In this document: positions 43,773 through 55,332 of the stretch, piece after piece | Numbering within the stretch: position 1 is the stretch's first letter | Layout of the letters: every line of letters begins with the position of its first letter | Assembly: GCA_031841125.1 (NCBI GenBank) | Contig: CM063108.1 | Coordinates: 46,708,122 to 46,772,121 of the forward strand | Length of the DNA: 64,000 nucleotides | Origin: Acanthococcus lagerstroemiae | Taxonomy: Eukaryota; Arthropoda; Insecta; Hemiptera; Eriococcidae | Reading direction: 5' to 3' | Made by a program: the position numbers and the translations under genes | Notes under the pieces: model-generated | Database searches by the model: none | What the model saw: the letters and a program-made list of their open reading frames with translations, nothing else | Told to the model about the DNA's origin: nothing

Positions 43773-45561
43773 CAGTGGTGTCCCCAATGAAATTTTTGAG
43801 AGTATACGCTCCCCCCCCCCCCAGACCGCCGACTCAACTTTTTTCTCTTTTGTGATAGTATGTAAACAGAATGGAGAAGCATGATCGCCAGGAAAAACAC
43901 GTGCTAATAGTGAGAGCCATTTATTGTTCTACGATCAAATGAGAAAGAAAAAAATAATAGCTATGTAGGTATTGAGAATGCATTTTTTTAAATCAATAAT
44001 TTTTAATTTGATTAACGATTTAAGATTACAGTATCTACCCCAAAGAATATTCGAAAAATTCATTATTTTTCTTGTCGAATTGTCCAGTTTTGGTCGAACA
44101 ACTCGTTCCTCGGAGCTTATCGGTCGCTTTTCTATGCTCCTTCAGCCATAATTTTACATAACTTTTGGTTGGAACTTTTCAAGAGCTGGACCGTTTATTG
44201 ATTATGAACATTAATTTGAAACGTGTGGAATGAGCAACACAGATCTCAAATCAAGTGATTATATTGTTCATCATACAACTGAAGCCCTTTCACATAGCCG
44301 CGGTTGAACATACTACCACCCGAATTCACTTTCATGAATTCTGATTTTCGATTTTTTAGGCGAAAATCGACAATACACTGTTCTTCATCTAGGTTAAACC
44401 TCTGAGCTATATTTTTCACCTCTTTTTGTCCAACATTACTCGCATCGCTCATAGGTTCAGCATTGAATATTTGTGTTTGAACAACGTCCAAGATCTTGAA
44501 ATATGGTTTCTGTGTTGTTTAGAAGTCGCCTGGACACACTGTCGACTAATGATTGAAGAACCTGATTTTGGTTTATATTTTCTTTTCCTGTGTTTCTTAT
44601 TTCAATGTCACAGAATTCACCTTCTCTAATTGCCGTAGCCACTTCATTCGTTTTGAGACCTGGATTCTCTTTAAATGACAATAAAATTCGTATGGTTCTT
44701 GAGATTTCTGCATTCGCTCGCATAATGGTAATTTTTTAGGATTGTAGTACTTTACTTAGAATGGAAAGTTCACTTAATACATCATACAAAAATCCCAAAT
44801 CTTTCAAAAATTCGGCAGTCTCGAATTTTTTTTTTTTTTTCATGCCAAGAAAAACAGCACGTTCAGCATTTTTAGTACATGTTTCAGCACCTCTGGAAAA
44901 ATGAGTGTACAATGCTTTGTAGGATGTCCATACAGCTTTCACAGTTCTTAAACTACTAGACGCCCATCGTACACCCAATACGCGACCAATTTTTTGGAAT
45001 TGTGTATGAAGCTCAGAAGATATGTCTTGTACAGCTCTTATATTTTTTGGCGAGGCAGAATAAAATGAATATAATTTATCCATAAAAGATGTAAACCTAT
45101 TGACACCAGTAACATCTTTTTTAACGTCATCATCTACAGACAGTTCAAGTCTGTGAGCCATGCAGTGAAAAGTCAACAGATTTGGAATATCTGCCTTCAT
45201 TCTGGTCCAGACTCCGCTCTTACTTCCAACCATTACGCTGGCACCATCTGTCAGAAGTGCAACCATATTATTCTTTATGAATGTATCAGAGAAGCCAGCA
45301 TCTCGAAAACAGGTCCAAATTGCTTTCACAATACATTCTGCATCCTGCGATTCCAAATCTTTTGCCTTGCATGTACTGACGATATACATATGAGACGACG
45401 CGATAACTTAGAACTTATTAGTTTGAGAAAAAAAGGAAAATAATTTATTTTGTGAGTAAATGGAGAATTTTTTGAGAGTATACGGCGTATATGCTGAAAT
45501 TTTCGGAAATTTCTTGAGAGTATACCGCGTATACGCCGTATACCCTATGGGGACACCACTG
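43773..45561. mobile_element. hAT element, 1789 bp, perfect 8-bp target duplication
   Basis: Left end CAGTGGTGTCCCCAATG and right end CCTATGGGGACACCACTG are inverted. Subterminal GAGAGTATACG occurs near both ends (43797 and 45472, 45514). GGTATAGC flanks it on both sides (43765-43772 and 45562-45569). It carries a partial KIAA1586-like transposase on the minus strand. It is an internally deleted, recent-looking copy that has split a LINE fragment. Confidence 0.95.
44246..45420 (-). pseudogene. hAT transposase fragment, KIAA1586-like
   Basis: The main open piece (45389-44736, 217 codons) contains MVALLTDGASVMVGSKSGVW, then IPNLLTFHCMAHRLELSVDD, FMDKLYSFYSASPKN and IGRVLGVRWASSSLRTVKAV. This is the RNase H-like catalytic region of the hAT group that includes human KIAA1586 and many hemipteran and insect copies. 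A stop and a shift then lead to RANAEISRTIRILLSFKENP (44723) and FLQSL-type text, and the C-terminal dimerisation region is degraded (44491-44246 in another frame). The N-terminal zinc finger is missing. A T-run at 44829-44841 within the gene (poly-lysine in the protein) may be a replication-slippage site. Not functional alone; may be mobilised in trans. Confidence 0.87.
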
Positions 45562-45660
45562 GGTATAGCATTGAACAGATCGGAGTGGACTAGATTGAGG
45601 AAGGCCTTCGCCCAAAGACAGGGCCAAGCAGGGATAGAACGGAGTTTGGCAAAAGGTTAA
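45562..45660 (+). pseudogene. LINE C-terminal fragment, 3' part after hAT insertion
   Basis: It resumes at the target duplication and reads IALNRSEWTRLRKAFAQRQG QAGIERSLAKG before TAA, a typical LINE C-terminus. Confidence 0.65.
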
Positions 45661-46819
45661 TGACAACAATTCCGTGTAAACCTAGCTACATAAGGCTTAA
45701 TATAATATAATACTCGTAAATATGTAAAGTACGACACACTCTTTCTCGTGCTTCAGATAACCTTATCATTATAGCTTTGTCGATTCCTGTTTAATGATGT
45801 TCTCGTTGTAGTGTAAAGTTAGTTGGTATGCTGATGTACAGCCAGATACCTAGATGTTATGTTCGTCTCTGTGATTCCTGCTCGAAGTATTATTTATTTT
45901 CGATTTCATCTCTACAGGTATATATACTCGATGATGGCATAACAGCCGAAAGTGCTCTGAAATACGGAAGAAGAAAAAGTGAATTGACGCACCCTACACA
46001 TGGAATATTACCAAGTTCACTCACGCTCCGAAATTGACACTAAAAGGTATGTTTTGCTTAATTGTTTCAGCCATAATTATTATTATCGTTTCCGTTATTG
46101 AAACATAACATCTCTACAGATGTAATCCTTATTGGTGCAATTTCCGAGCCGGAATCTTACATATATGCCAAGCCTATTTCTGCCGTGCTTAGGAAGAAAG
46201 CAGTAGTTGTAAAAATAAAAATGTTGGGAAAACGCATTCAAATTTTCGAGAGTTAAAAGCATCACTGAAGCAAGCAACTCTAGCAAAAACGAGAGGGGTT
46301 TGTTTTATGGTACGTATATGCAGATGAACGTTAGCTATTATGCCAACTAAAAATTAATTTATTTTTCGCACTTAATAAGGATCTATGATTGATACTCCTT
46401 TCTTTCTCAGCAGTCTGACATACACTGCTAGGTTGAGATTGGCAGCCACCGCGCTGACTGCCTTTCTTGCCTTGCATTCTTTATTCTTTCTAGAACTGCT
46501 TTCTTGGGTAGTTTTCTATAAGAGTAATACAGCATTAGGAAGACGGACTGGTTTTTTTTTATAATGATAGAGGGCAGTATACAGCTCTGCCAGGCCTCCG
46601 TCTTAGTCTTCACTGGAAGTTTACTTTTGAAAACTTCTTTTAACTTCCAGTAATTACTCCACCCGCTGTTGTTCCTGCTAGACAGCGCTTTATCCCTAGC
46701 GTTTCGAAAAGATATTGTATCTTGTTTCGCACTCCCATGTGATCTTTTCGTTTGCTATCTGATAGGTTCCTCTTGGGCGTTTAAGAGTAGGATGGTCTTT
46801 TTTGTGTTGACCTCAAGAC
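45661..46819. other. Spacer with a second small LINE fragment
   Basis: The 45932-46042 part (GATGGCATAACAGCCGAAAG, CGCACCCTACACATGGAAT) is a diverged copy of 43466-43578, the same LINE region. The rest shows no gene. Confidence 0.45.
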
Positions 46820-47417
46820 CGGCCATCTTATACAACCGGTGTTAGTATACGGGGTCCAAACGTGGGCGCTAACCAAGGGTAGTGTGAACAGGCTGCGTAC
46901 TACACAAACCGCTATGGAACGCAGTATGTTGAACATAAAGAAAAAAGATAGGGTAAAGCTTTCGGAAATTAGGGCAAAAACAAAATTGCGGGACATAGGG
47001 GAGGTAGTTAGAAGCCACAAGTGGAAATACGCAGGTCACATTTGGAGGGGAAGGGATGACAGATGGGAGAAGAAGGTGGAAGGGTGGACCCCACGTATCT
47101 ACAGGAGGGGAAGGGGGAGACTCAGAAGGGATGAGCTCGACAAAACTCCAGGAACAAAGTGGAGAAGAAGTACCCGCATGATAGAGAGTTTTGGAAAAAG
47201 AAAATGAAGGCATTTCCTTAAAGCTGGACGGTGTGTAAGACGGAGCGGAAGGGACTCACTAGTCGTGGTGCAAGGCGTTGCAATAGTTGGTAAATATATT
47301 CGTAAATTCTAGTGTTAGGTCAAACTCGCCGCGCTCATCTTGCCCGTTCGGGGAATAAAATAAGAAGTATAATAAACACGTATATGCTGCTAAAATAAAA
47401 AAATAAATAAATAAAAA
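46820..47417 (+). pseudogene. LINE (RTE/CR1-like) 3' end, 5'-truncated, with A-rich tail
   Basis: An open frame of about 122 codons reads LVYGVQTWALTKGSVNRLRT, then NIKKKDRVKLSEIRAKTKLR and WKYAGHIWRGRDDRWEKKVE, the conserved post-RT region of endonuclease-reverse transcriptase LINEs. After the stop comes about 190 bp of untranslated sequence and an (AAATA)-type tail at 47392-47417. It is a classic 5'-truncated insertion and relatively well preserved. The related region in the minus-strand relic at 60520 has YGAQSWSLTKGQYEKLR. Confidence 0.85.
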
Positions 47418-47996
47418 GAGGGCAGTGAATAACAGGGGCAAAACTATAGGAGGTGTGGGGGGTTGAAGAACTCCCCCTCAATAATTTGGCAGTCGACATG
47501 TTTTCAAACTGTTCATTTGACTTCTCCATTTTTTATGAACGTTTGTTTGTTTTTTTTATTTTGTTGCTTTTTTTTCAGTTACAAAATATTTCGATTAAAA
47601 AATCGGAAAATTTTTAATTTCTTGATAATTTTGTCGGCAAATTTTTCTTTTCCACTTCTTCAAACTGAAAGTTAAATTTTGTTTCTGAAAATGGAGTACC
47701 CTGGACTCCTGTCAGAGACTAGTCAGCCAAAAGCCAAAGGTTTCAAGCTGAGTATCGAACGTTATCTGAAAGTTTAAAACAAAGCTGAAATGTGGAAAAC
47801 ATTTCGAAAATCTGACAGTCGGTAGCAAACGTTGAATTTCGAATTTCAATGACTATTCTATTTTTACTAGATTCTCTGTTTGACCCAGAGCCTAAAATTT
47901 GAGAAAGTTGAACATTTTATTAAAATCCTAAAAGCTGAAAGCAAAAGACTTATTTTCCAAGGACACAAGCTGAATCCGATAGCAAATGTTCTGTTG
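47418..47996. other. Spacer, probably part of a decayed hAT element
   Basis: GGGGGTTGAAGAACTCCCCC is a short hairpin at 47458-47477. AAAGCTGAAA-type words recur. No coding piece was found apart from the one at 47998. Confidence 0.35.
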
Positions 47997-47997
47997 T

Positions 47998-48186
47998 TTA
48001 ATTTATTGTCAAATAGTTGAGTTTCAATCTCGCGGCCATATCTCCAGCTGAAATCGCAGATAGAGCATGCAATCCTGTATTTTTTTGAAAAACATCGGCA
48101 AATTTTTCTAAAATTTTTTCATTTGGAGTCGTTGCGAGTTTGGTTTTTGCTTCGAACACCAACGCCAGGCTTTCGGAGAGTGTCAA
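47998..48186 (-). pseudogene. hAT-related CGGBP1-like fragment
   Basis: The minus-strand frame reads MTLSESLALVFEAKTKLAT, then LEKFADVFQKNTGLHALSAI, a helical block like that near the C-terminus of CGGBP1-like, hAT-derived proteins. Upstream (48270-48380) the plus strand holds AAAATATGCAAAACATGCA-type repeats, which often accompany such elements. No zinc finger was found. Confidence 0.45.
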
Positions 48187-48719
48187 TTTTGAAAATTCTA
48201 ACTTCGTGATACATTTTCAGTAAAAAAAATTGTGAAAAAAAAATTGGCCAAAATTTCCAAAATATGACCGAAAAATGGAAAAAAAAGGTCAAAATATGAC
48301 GAATATGCGCTTAAAAGTCTAAAATATGCAAAAACATGCATTTATACCCAAAATATGCAAAACATGCACTATCAAATTGGGCTCATTTTACTCTCAGAAT
48401 GTTATGATTCGCAAAGATCTACACGATATGCGCGATGTTCTCCAACGTAAGAAAACATGACAAATCATAAAAATCCGAGCGCTAGACATAACTAACTTTG
48501 AAATCATTCTAATGCAGAAACATATTATGAGATAAATTGTGAGAATCAATCTTACAGATGATTTTATGAGGAATATTTTTATAAATTTTTCGTGGGAAAT
48601 TCAAATCTGTCGTCAAAATGGAGCTACAGTCATTTTTTGAACGATTTCACCAACATTTTCTTTTCGAGCGTATCTCGGAAACGGAGCGTCGCCGCCCACT
48701 TTGGACAACAGATTTGAAT
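48187..48719. other. AT-rich sequence with AATATGCA words
   Basis: ATATGAC and ATATGCA words recur at 48260-48380. The rest is unique. Confidence 0.35.
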
Positions 48720-49200
48720 TCAGCGTAAAAAATTGAGTGGAAACCCGAATTGAACTAAGAATTTTTGATCCTTCGGGATTGATGGTACAAAACAAACAAG
48801 CACAAAGTTTTGATACTACTCCGGGGGGGTCGGCTTATTTTGCGACTAAGCGGGGAAGGGGTGGGTACAAAATTCCAGTTTGGTGGTACAAAATAGGCAC
48901 AAAATTGTGATTCCAGTCCGGATGCCGAATGCTTCCATGGGGGCTACTTATTTTGTGAGTAAGTGAGGAAGGGTGAGGGTACAAAATTCGGGATTGGTGG
49001 TACAAAATAGGTACGAAATAGGTACAAAATTTCCGCATCACGTCCGGCGCGATATTCTCATTGGGGGGGGCTACGTTTCGCTAGCCCCAAATTTATTATT
49101 TTTTTTAATGCGGGTAACGATGTGGGTACAAAATTCGGGGTTGGTAGTACAAATTGGTACTTTGACTTCGGAATTTAATTTTTTTTTTTTGGGGGGGGGG
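48720..49200. repeat. Tandem repeat, unit about 115-125 bp
   Basis: GGTGGTACAAAATAGG / GATGGTACAAAACAAA words and a GGGGGG-CTACTTATTTTGTGAG block recur at about 48780, 48880, 48995 and 49140. GGTACAAAAT occurs repeatedly within units. Divergence is high. Confidence 0.65.
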
Positions 49201-49506
49201 AGCTGGTGAAACGGACCTGAGTCTGGAAGAATTTGTAAGAGGGTTAGAATCACATGAAAATAAAAAGGGACCTTCCCAGATTTACGCTTTTCGGATACAA
49301 AATCAGAGCTGTTAGGTCAATAGTCACTGGCTTAAGCTTACCTGAGGCTTTCAATTTGCTGGATTACTTGGTTTATGGCTTGAAGCGAATTTTTCGGCGT
49401 CAAATATGGCTTAATAATCACAAATTGCAGAGCTTGCAATTTTCCACCATTTTGATAACTGATAAGACCAATCGGGATAAATATACTGAATACTGCATTG
49501 GTAGAG

Positions 49507-49602
49507 CGTATGGTGATGCTCACATGCCGAAGTGACTCTCCAGACACCGCACCCCAGGCCTCAGAAACTGCCCTTTCGAGTATCGCATCAGTGACCAGAG
49601 GA
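49507..49602 (-). repeat. SINE-like conserved core, copy 2
   Basis: On the minus strand it reads CTGGTCACTGATGCGATACT, CGAAAGGGCAGTTTC, GGGGTGCGGTGTC and CATCACCATACG, the same order as at 27531. Confidence 0.75.
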
Positions 49603-51392
49603 GCGAAGGCATTGAGGCTGGCCCGGGCCCCCATTTCGCCTCTCCGCTTCGGATTCGCGCTGTCTTGCCTGGACCACCATGGGACACCCTACTGACCGAG
49701 GCAACGCTCACCCAGCATTAAACTGGAATTCGAATGCACCATAGCCAGACGCGCTTCTATCCTTCATCCCTTACATCCCCGTCTTGTACGGGTGGCGACG
49801 CAGGAAGGTGGTGACATGCACTGAATACTGATCCTCGAAGTACTGATCGTGCTTCAAGATAAAAAATTTCTAAAGTCAGCAAATTTTTTAGCAATTTATT
49901 TACAAATTATTTTATTTTTCTTCGACCCTTGGCATGAGCTGAGTTAATACATTTAAGCCATAAGACTTAGCTTATAGCTGAATTACGTGTTGAAAGCCGA
50001 CTTGCAGTATTCGCCTGGCTGGTTTTTGACTCCATGAATAACGACCGACTAGTGACTTAAGCTGCTTCAGCTTAACATCCCCGTACATATTACTTAATAC
50101 TATAAATAGGTTTCAGTATGCGCTAATCAGTGGTTCTCTAATGCAAAAACGGTTAAGAGAATCAGTTACAGCGATTTGTTAATAGATATCGTTCGAAGGC
50201 TATGTCAAATAAACCCTAGATATTTTTCTACGAAATGATTTCCTTAAAATAAAAAGGTAATCCGCCATTTATCACTGAAACACATGCTGAAGAGCCAGAT
50301 GGTCTCCTCAAAAAGATTATTCTAAACGTTCCCTTTCATAATTAACCGTGCGAAACTTTACTTGAAATATTAGCAAAACAATGAGAAGTAGCTCTTTACT
50401 TTCTTCCTCGTTAATGGCACTGCTAGGATTCGCTTATATATTTTAAATTATCGTCGTAATTACTTTCAGGAAAAACGCGCTGGTATTTGGCAATTAGCTG
50501 GTTCGCTGTACAGAATCGTCTGACATTAAGTGACTCATAAAATCGTTGCATACGCGATTTATTGCGAAAAACATGGCAGGTACGTGAGCGCAATTTTTTG
50601 TACCCGTTAAATCTGCTCGAAAATGCGCTGCATGCTTTCCTGAACTATGTGACATAAAATTCCGAATTTAAAGAAATGGAATGATGTGGACCAGAGTACT
50701 TATGAGTTACGACAGTATATACTGTTTAGCTTGCATGGCGTTTACACTCCTCCTGTCCCTCCCTCGATTTGGATGAAGCTTTGTTTGTGGTACAGTCGAC
50801 AGCTCGCAGGAAATATGTAAACAAAACAAAATACAAATATTAGCATTCCTTTATTGTGGAAAATAACAGAATTTCTGGCTCCAAATGTAGTACAATCTGT
50901 TGTCAGTAGCGGATCTAAACAGCAGTCCTGGGAGGAGCAATCCAGACTGTGTAAAGATTGATAGTTTGTACCTCTACCCCTCCCCCCAAAGTATTTGAAT
51001 AATCCTCATGCCCTCAAGATGGTAGAATTCGTGTAAGTGGACAAGTAAGAATACTCGGCATTTCGAATGATTTATGCAATTGAATATTTTTCTAATGGAT
51101 TTTAGAAATAATAACTTCCAAAGAATAGTGCATATCAAATTTTTCAATCTTTATCGGATTTTTGAATGGACGACAATTTTTGACGGATTTGTAACGTTCT
51201 TCGCAATACTATTCAATTCGTTTCTCTCGAGGATTAGGAGAAGGGGGTGACTAGTCCATAAAACAGACTACCACTTGTCTGCGGTCGTTTAGCTTATAGA
51301 CTTTGCTATGCTATAAGACTCACCGAAGTTGTTCGAAATTCATTTACGATTCTTTTTATAGCACGTTTTATACGTTCTTACTTGAAATTTTA
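49603..51392. other. Spacer
   Basis: No coding region was found. CAGTAGCGGATCTAAACAG at 50906 resembles a hAT-like end but its partner was not located. Confidence 0.3.
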
Positions 51393-51617
51393 AGGGGCGC
51401 TATCTTAGGAATGCATGTCTTAAGATGGCGCATTTGATTTTTCTTCACAATTTTAGTTACTGAAGGAAGAGTTCGGAAGTGAATGACACAAAACTTTGAG
51501 AATAAGTAGTAGATAATCCAAACAACCTTCCTCCAAATTTTGATACATTTCGGTCACATACATTTGGAGAAATCGGCATTCAAAAATGAAGTGCGCCATC
51601 TTAGGATAGCCTCCCCT
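51393..51617. mobile_element. Small MITE with inverted ends
   Basis: AGGGGCGCTATCTTAGGAAT at 51393 and TAAGATGGCGCATTTGATTT just inside are mirrored by AAGTGCGCCATCTTAGGATA and GCCTCCCCT ending at 51617. The left arm carries an extra ~18 bp. Flanks are TTTTA/TAAAA. It is non-coding. Confidence 0.7.
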
Positions 51618-52131
51618 AAAACGATTTTCGATTAGTAAACATACCGGATAATTGGAATGCGCGATTCGAGTATGTAAAACTTTCGAAATTTTTGCGTTGT
51701 GAAGTTATTGCGATCCGAGGAAGAGAGTCGAATAGCCTAAGGTAACAGATTTGTTTCACAAGCCAATAGGTATCAATTATATCTGAAAATGCTCTCCCCA
51801 CTCCTAGATGCTTCGATTTACCATGCAGCTGGGACCAAACCTTGTAAAAAATGAGTTCAACGTTTCAACAATGTAGAAAATTAAAAAACTAATTTCCATA
51901 TCGGACACACAAGGGCACTGTCCCGAGAAGGGAAAATAGGCTACTTGATCTCTCCTAAACTTCCAGAGAATGCATTATTTTACCAAACATGTTATGCTTT
52001 TCTTTTGAAAGAGGGTGGTATTGCCCTCGGAATTCTTCCCCTCCTGGAAAAAGACCTGATCGTGTCTGTATGCTCGCATTGACGTTTTCAGGATTTAGCT
52101 CCGCTCCCACCCATCCCAAATGTCACTATCA
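51618..52131. other. Spacer
   Basis: No gene or repeat was recognised. Confidence 0.3.
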
Positions 52132-52515
52132 GCTGATTACCAGGGACATACCGAAGAGGTTTTCCTGGGGAGGGGGAGGGGGTGTGTGAAAGTCCCAACT
52201 GATTCAACTTAAAATTCCCAAGTATCAAAGCAAAAAAAAAAAACTTTTTACTTGTTGAATTTTCCCAACTTCTCAACTCACAATTCCCAAGTATCAAAGC
52301 AAAAAAAAAGAAGAAACAAGCAGGTTCGCTACTCGAAGGGGGTCGGCTGGAGAATAGACACCGAGCTAGCTTTTATTTTCATAGTCCTCGGTAATTATGT
52401 CAGAAAAAAAACCTATCGATAGTCATGTTTAAGGTCTTTTTTTTTCTGAACATGAGAGCTGATAGATGAAAGGTAATTAGGATGATGCTACAGGCACACT
52501 AACAACACATGGTTA

Positions 52516-52667
52516 AGGCGGCTCTAAGAGGAGGTATAACGGGCAGCCATTTTGATTGCAAGAAAGGTAAACAAACGCGTATTGATAATTTCCCATATCA
52601 ACACGCGTTTGTTTACCTTTCTTGCAATCAAAATGGCTGTCCGTTATACCTCTCCTTAGAGCCGGCT
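52516..52667. mobile_element. Hairpin MITE with TA flanks
   Basis: Two arms of about 68 bp (AGGCGGCTCTAAGAGG... and ...CTCCTTAGAGCCGGCT) form a nearly perfect hairpin with a short AT-rich loop near 52590. TA stands outside both ends (52514-52515 and 52668-52669). It contains CCATTTTGATTGCAAGAAAG. It is non-coding. Confidence 0.9.
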
Positions 52668-52700
52668 TACCACGGTGAGTTCAATGAGTGATTCTCTAAT

Positions 52701-52916
52701 TTAAATGAAAAGAATTCGTGGAATTAGAAAACGTTCTTCTATGTTACTCAATTCAACCAATTCAGGTGGCATCTTAGGATTAGGAAATCGTAACTCTTCG
52801 TGCGCTAAAGACAACAGAGGAATTTCATATCGATTCAAATAAAGTTTACAATTCGAACAAGCACAACCAAAATTATCTATCAAAACTTGTGAACCAGCAT
52901 GCAGTTTTGAGAGCAT
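52701..52916 (-). pseudogene. Helitron-type DUF6570-like protein fragment
   Basis: The minus-strand frame reads DNFGCACSNCKLYLNRYEIP, then LRFPNPKMPPELVELSNIEE and RFLIPRILFI. The order CxxC, basic segment, P-x-(L/I), hydrophobic FP-x-x-P, L-x-x-L-x-x-(L/I)-E-x-R-x-(L/I)-x-x-R-x-x-F is that of the region upstream of the Rep/helicase in insect Helitron polyproteins. No Rep or helicase piece accompanies it. It is immediately followed by the hairpin MITE. Confidence 0.55.
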
Positions 52917-53169
52917 TAGAAGTACATCTGTTCGTCATAACTTCGTGACTTAGCATTGACATAGAACGATCAAAAGATAATCTCGGCAACTTGCAAATAC
53001 AACCCATCCTTTTATACTCTATACAACTTAACTCACTTAACTCGGTCCCTCATAAACTAGAAGTAGAAAATACTATTCAGTATCGAGAAACAGAATAATC
53101 GCCAATAATCAATCGTCAGCCGATTCGTAATCATTGGCTACAGATTACAGATTTTACACCATTATATTA

Positions 53170-53550
53170 GCCTAATCGAAGCTTCACTGCTGAAAACCTG
53201 AAACAGAATACCAAAATTACCATTAATACTTTTATAATTTACATCGCTTTATTCCTTGGGTGCGTCACATAGTAAGATTTTATCCTGTACTTCTTTACTA
53301 TATATATAACGCTAATTATTCATTTACTACACTCTTATTTGCTACTGTGCTATTAGTTCACTTGCTGCATCGCACATTCCCACAATCGCCACTGCGGGGA
53401 ACGCCGGCGTTTCGTCTTTAGGTGAAAACAGCCACAAAGCTATAAGGTTTCACCGCTCGAAACCTGAAACGAATGACCAAAATTACAATATACTTTTACC
53501 TATTTATGAGACATAATTCACATCGCATTATTCCTTTTGGAAATGGAAAA
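53170..53550. repeat. Diverged duplication, ~265 bp apart
   Basis: CTTCACTGCTGAAAACCTGA, CCAAAATTACCATTAATACT and ACATCGCTTTATTCCTT (53180-53260) recur as TTTCACCGCTCGAAACCTGA, CCAAAATTACAATATACTTT and ACATCGCATTATTCCTT (53448-53537). Confidence 0.6.
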
Positions 53551-54281
53551 TCTACTGATAAAAGTATCACAGAAAGTTGTAGGTACTTAGTTCAAATCAA
53601 AAAAATTCTACACTAAAAATTGAACTGAGAACCCATTTCATACACTTAACAAACAACACACTTACCTCAACTAAATACAGTTAATTTCTTCTCAAAATAC
53701 CTGATGAGTAATAAAACATAAATAATCATAATTTTAATCTTCTTGGCTCTATACATTGAACATAGCCCTCCCAGGCTCGCACGGTAATGAAGATCAAGAT
53801 CAATGAGCATGTTTGAAGAAGAAAAAAAAACAAAGAAATGAAAGTAATAAAAATTTTCGATTGCATTAGACTCGGCTAGAGCTGTCCCTAAAAAACACTT
53901 TCGACTTGTTGGATTTTCCCACCTCTACAGAAATTTCCCAACTCCGTCTGACTGAAATGGTAAATTTTCCCAACTGCTGAGTAAAAACCTCGTACAGCGG
54001 GGGGGGGGAGCTTCCCGTACATCTCTGCTGATTACAGTCAAAAATGAGTTTAGGAGCTTCAGGTCAGCAGCCAACCTCTTGTGCCAGGGGGAAGAGGACA
54101 ATTCAACATAAATGAATAAAAAGTCCTTAAATTACAAAAACATGAGAAGTGCATATATTTTAATGGCTTTTTAGTTTGTCCACATGCGATTCTCTGAGTA
54201 AGTTGAGAAATTTTGCTAGGGGACAAAAAAAGTAGTGAGGGAGCAATGCCTCTTATTAAACCAAAAAATCATACCCATGTT

Positions 54282-54474
54282 CAGGGCTGTAGCGAACTGT
54301 TTGTGTATACCAGGGCATTTGATATTTCAACTAGGGCATGAGGGTACAACAAAACTACATTATTCTCACAAAAAAGTCTTTTTTTCACATTTCTTTTTCA
54401 GAAAGTGCTACCAGGGCGGCGCGCTTGCCAGCAAGGGCTTCGCCCTGGTTGCCCTGGCGTTAGCTACAGATTTG
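54282..54474. mobile_element. hAT miniature element, 193 bp, perfect 8-bp target duplication
   Basis: It starts CAGGGCTGTAGCGAAC and ends GTTAGCTACAGATTTG (inverted). CCCATGTT flanks both ends (54274-54281 and 54475-54482). The interior has a GC-rich stretch CCAGGGCGGCGCGCTTG with local hairpins. An 89-codon frame crossing it is incidental. Confidence 0.88.
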
Positions 54475-54482
54475 CCCATGTT

Positions 54483-55332
54483 TGGAGAGCGGTTTTCGCT
54501 ATAAGAGTCTGCCCGCGAAAAGTTCACCTTGGAAAACACATTTCAGTGTTTCAAACATGGATGTAACTTCAGAAATAATTCTAGAAGGTTGCGATCAGTG
54601 GTGGGTCTAAGAAGCCATCGTAGAAGGGGCATATCCCACCCTTGTTTGGATCATTTCTACCTACGCCTTTATTGACAACTGAGTGAATATGAATAAGTAA
54701 AAGAAAAATACTTGGGGTCTTAAAAAGACTGAGCTGTGAATCATTTTCTTACCACAATGGTGGAAATGAAAATACCTTTTAGAATATCAGCTATCGAAGT
54801 TACTCAAATCATTGATATACCAACTAAATGCCTTTTCAGAGAATTTGCAATGATCATCGAAGTATGATATTTTTTCTCTCGGAGTGCAGGGGATCAGTCC
54901 TTAATAAGGCCAGATGAGACTAATCTTAAACTTACTACTGCTTCAATCCAGTCTTGCTGTTCAAGAAAGCTGCAGACATATTAGCGTGGTTGGTTGCCAC
55001 TTTTAAGATGTTCTGACCACTTCGTTTGACTGTACTCTGAGACATCGGTGGGTACACATCAGAATGTAGAAGTAATTCTTTCAGTTGCTGAAAAATAGAT
55101 GCTGCCTCCTTGTGGCGACGTTCTAATGAATAAGCCGATTAACACACTCAAGAATCATTGTATTCTTACAATTAAATTATGCACATGTGGAGATATGTAT
55201 AAAAAGGCTTAGCTTTGTTGGTCAAGTCAATTTTGAATTCAGTCCATTTCTTAATACTAGAGAGAAGTTCCTTTGAAATGAGACGTAGCGAAGCTTTCTT
55301 TCTTGGAAATTGACGGAGATTAACTATTTCAG
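54483..55332. other. Spacer
   Basis: CAGTGGTGGGTCTAAG at 54597 resembles a hAT-like end without a partner. No gene was recognised. Confidence 0.3.

Larger units (their letters stand above)
52142..54026 (-). mobile_element. Large Mutator-like family element, copy C, with captured sequence
   Basis: The ends are those of copies A and B in reverse orientation: AGGGACATACCGAAGAGG (52142) and CCCGTACATCTCT (54026). The CTTGGGAATTTTGAGT module is present as its complement at 52210-52300, and GGTAAATTTTCCCAACTG at 53957. GCTGATTAC stands outside both ends (52132-52140 and 54027-54035), with a tenth base differing. The 1.5 kb interior (52330-53880) has no counterpart in copies A and B. It holds a hairpin MITE, a Helitron-type protein fragment and a 265-bp-spaced duplication. 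No Mutator transposase was recognised. Confidence 0.78.

Noticed and set aside
46869..47213. Minus-strand frame of 114 codons
   Set aside because: Antisense shadow of the LINE C-terminal frame on the plus strand.
54235..54504. 89-codon plus-strand frame
   Set aside because: It runs across both borders of a hAT miniature element and its target duplications, so it is incidental.
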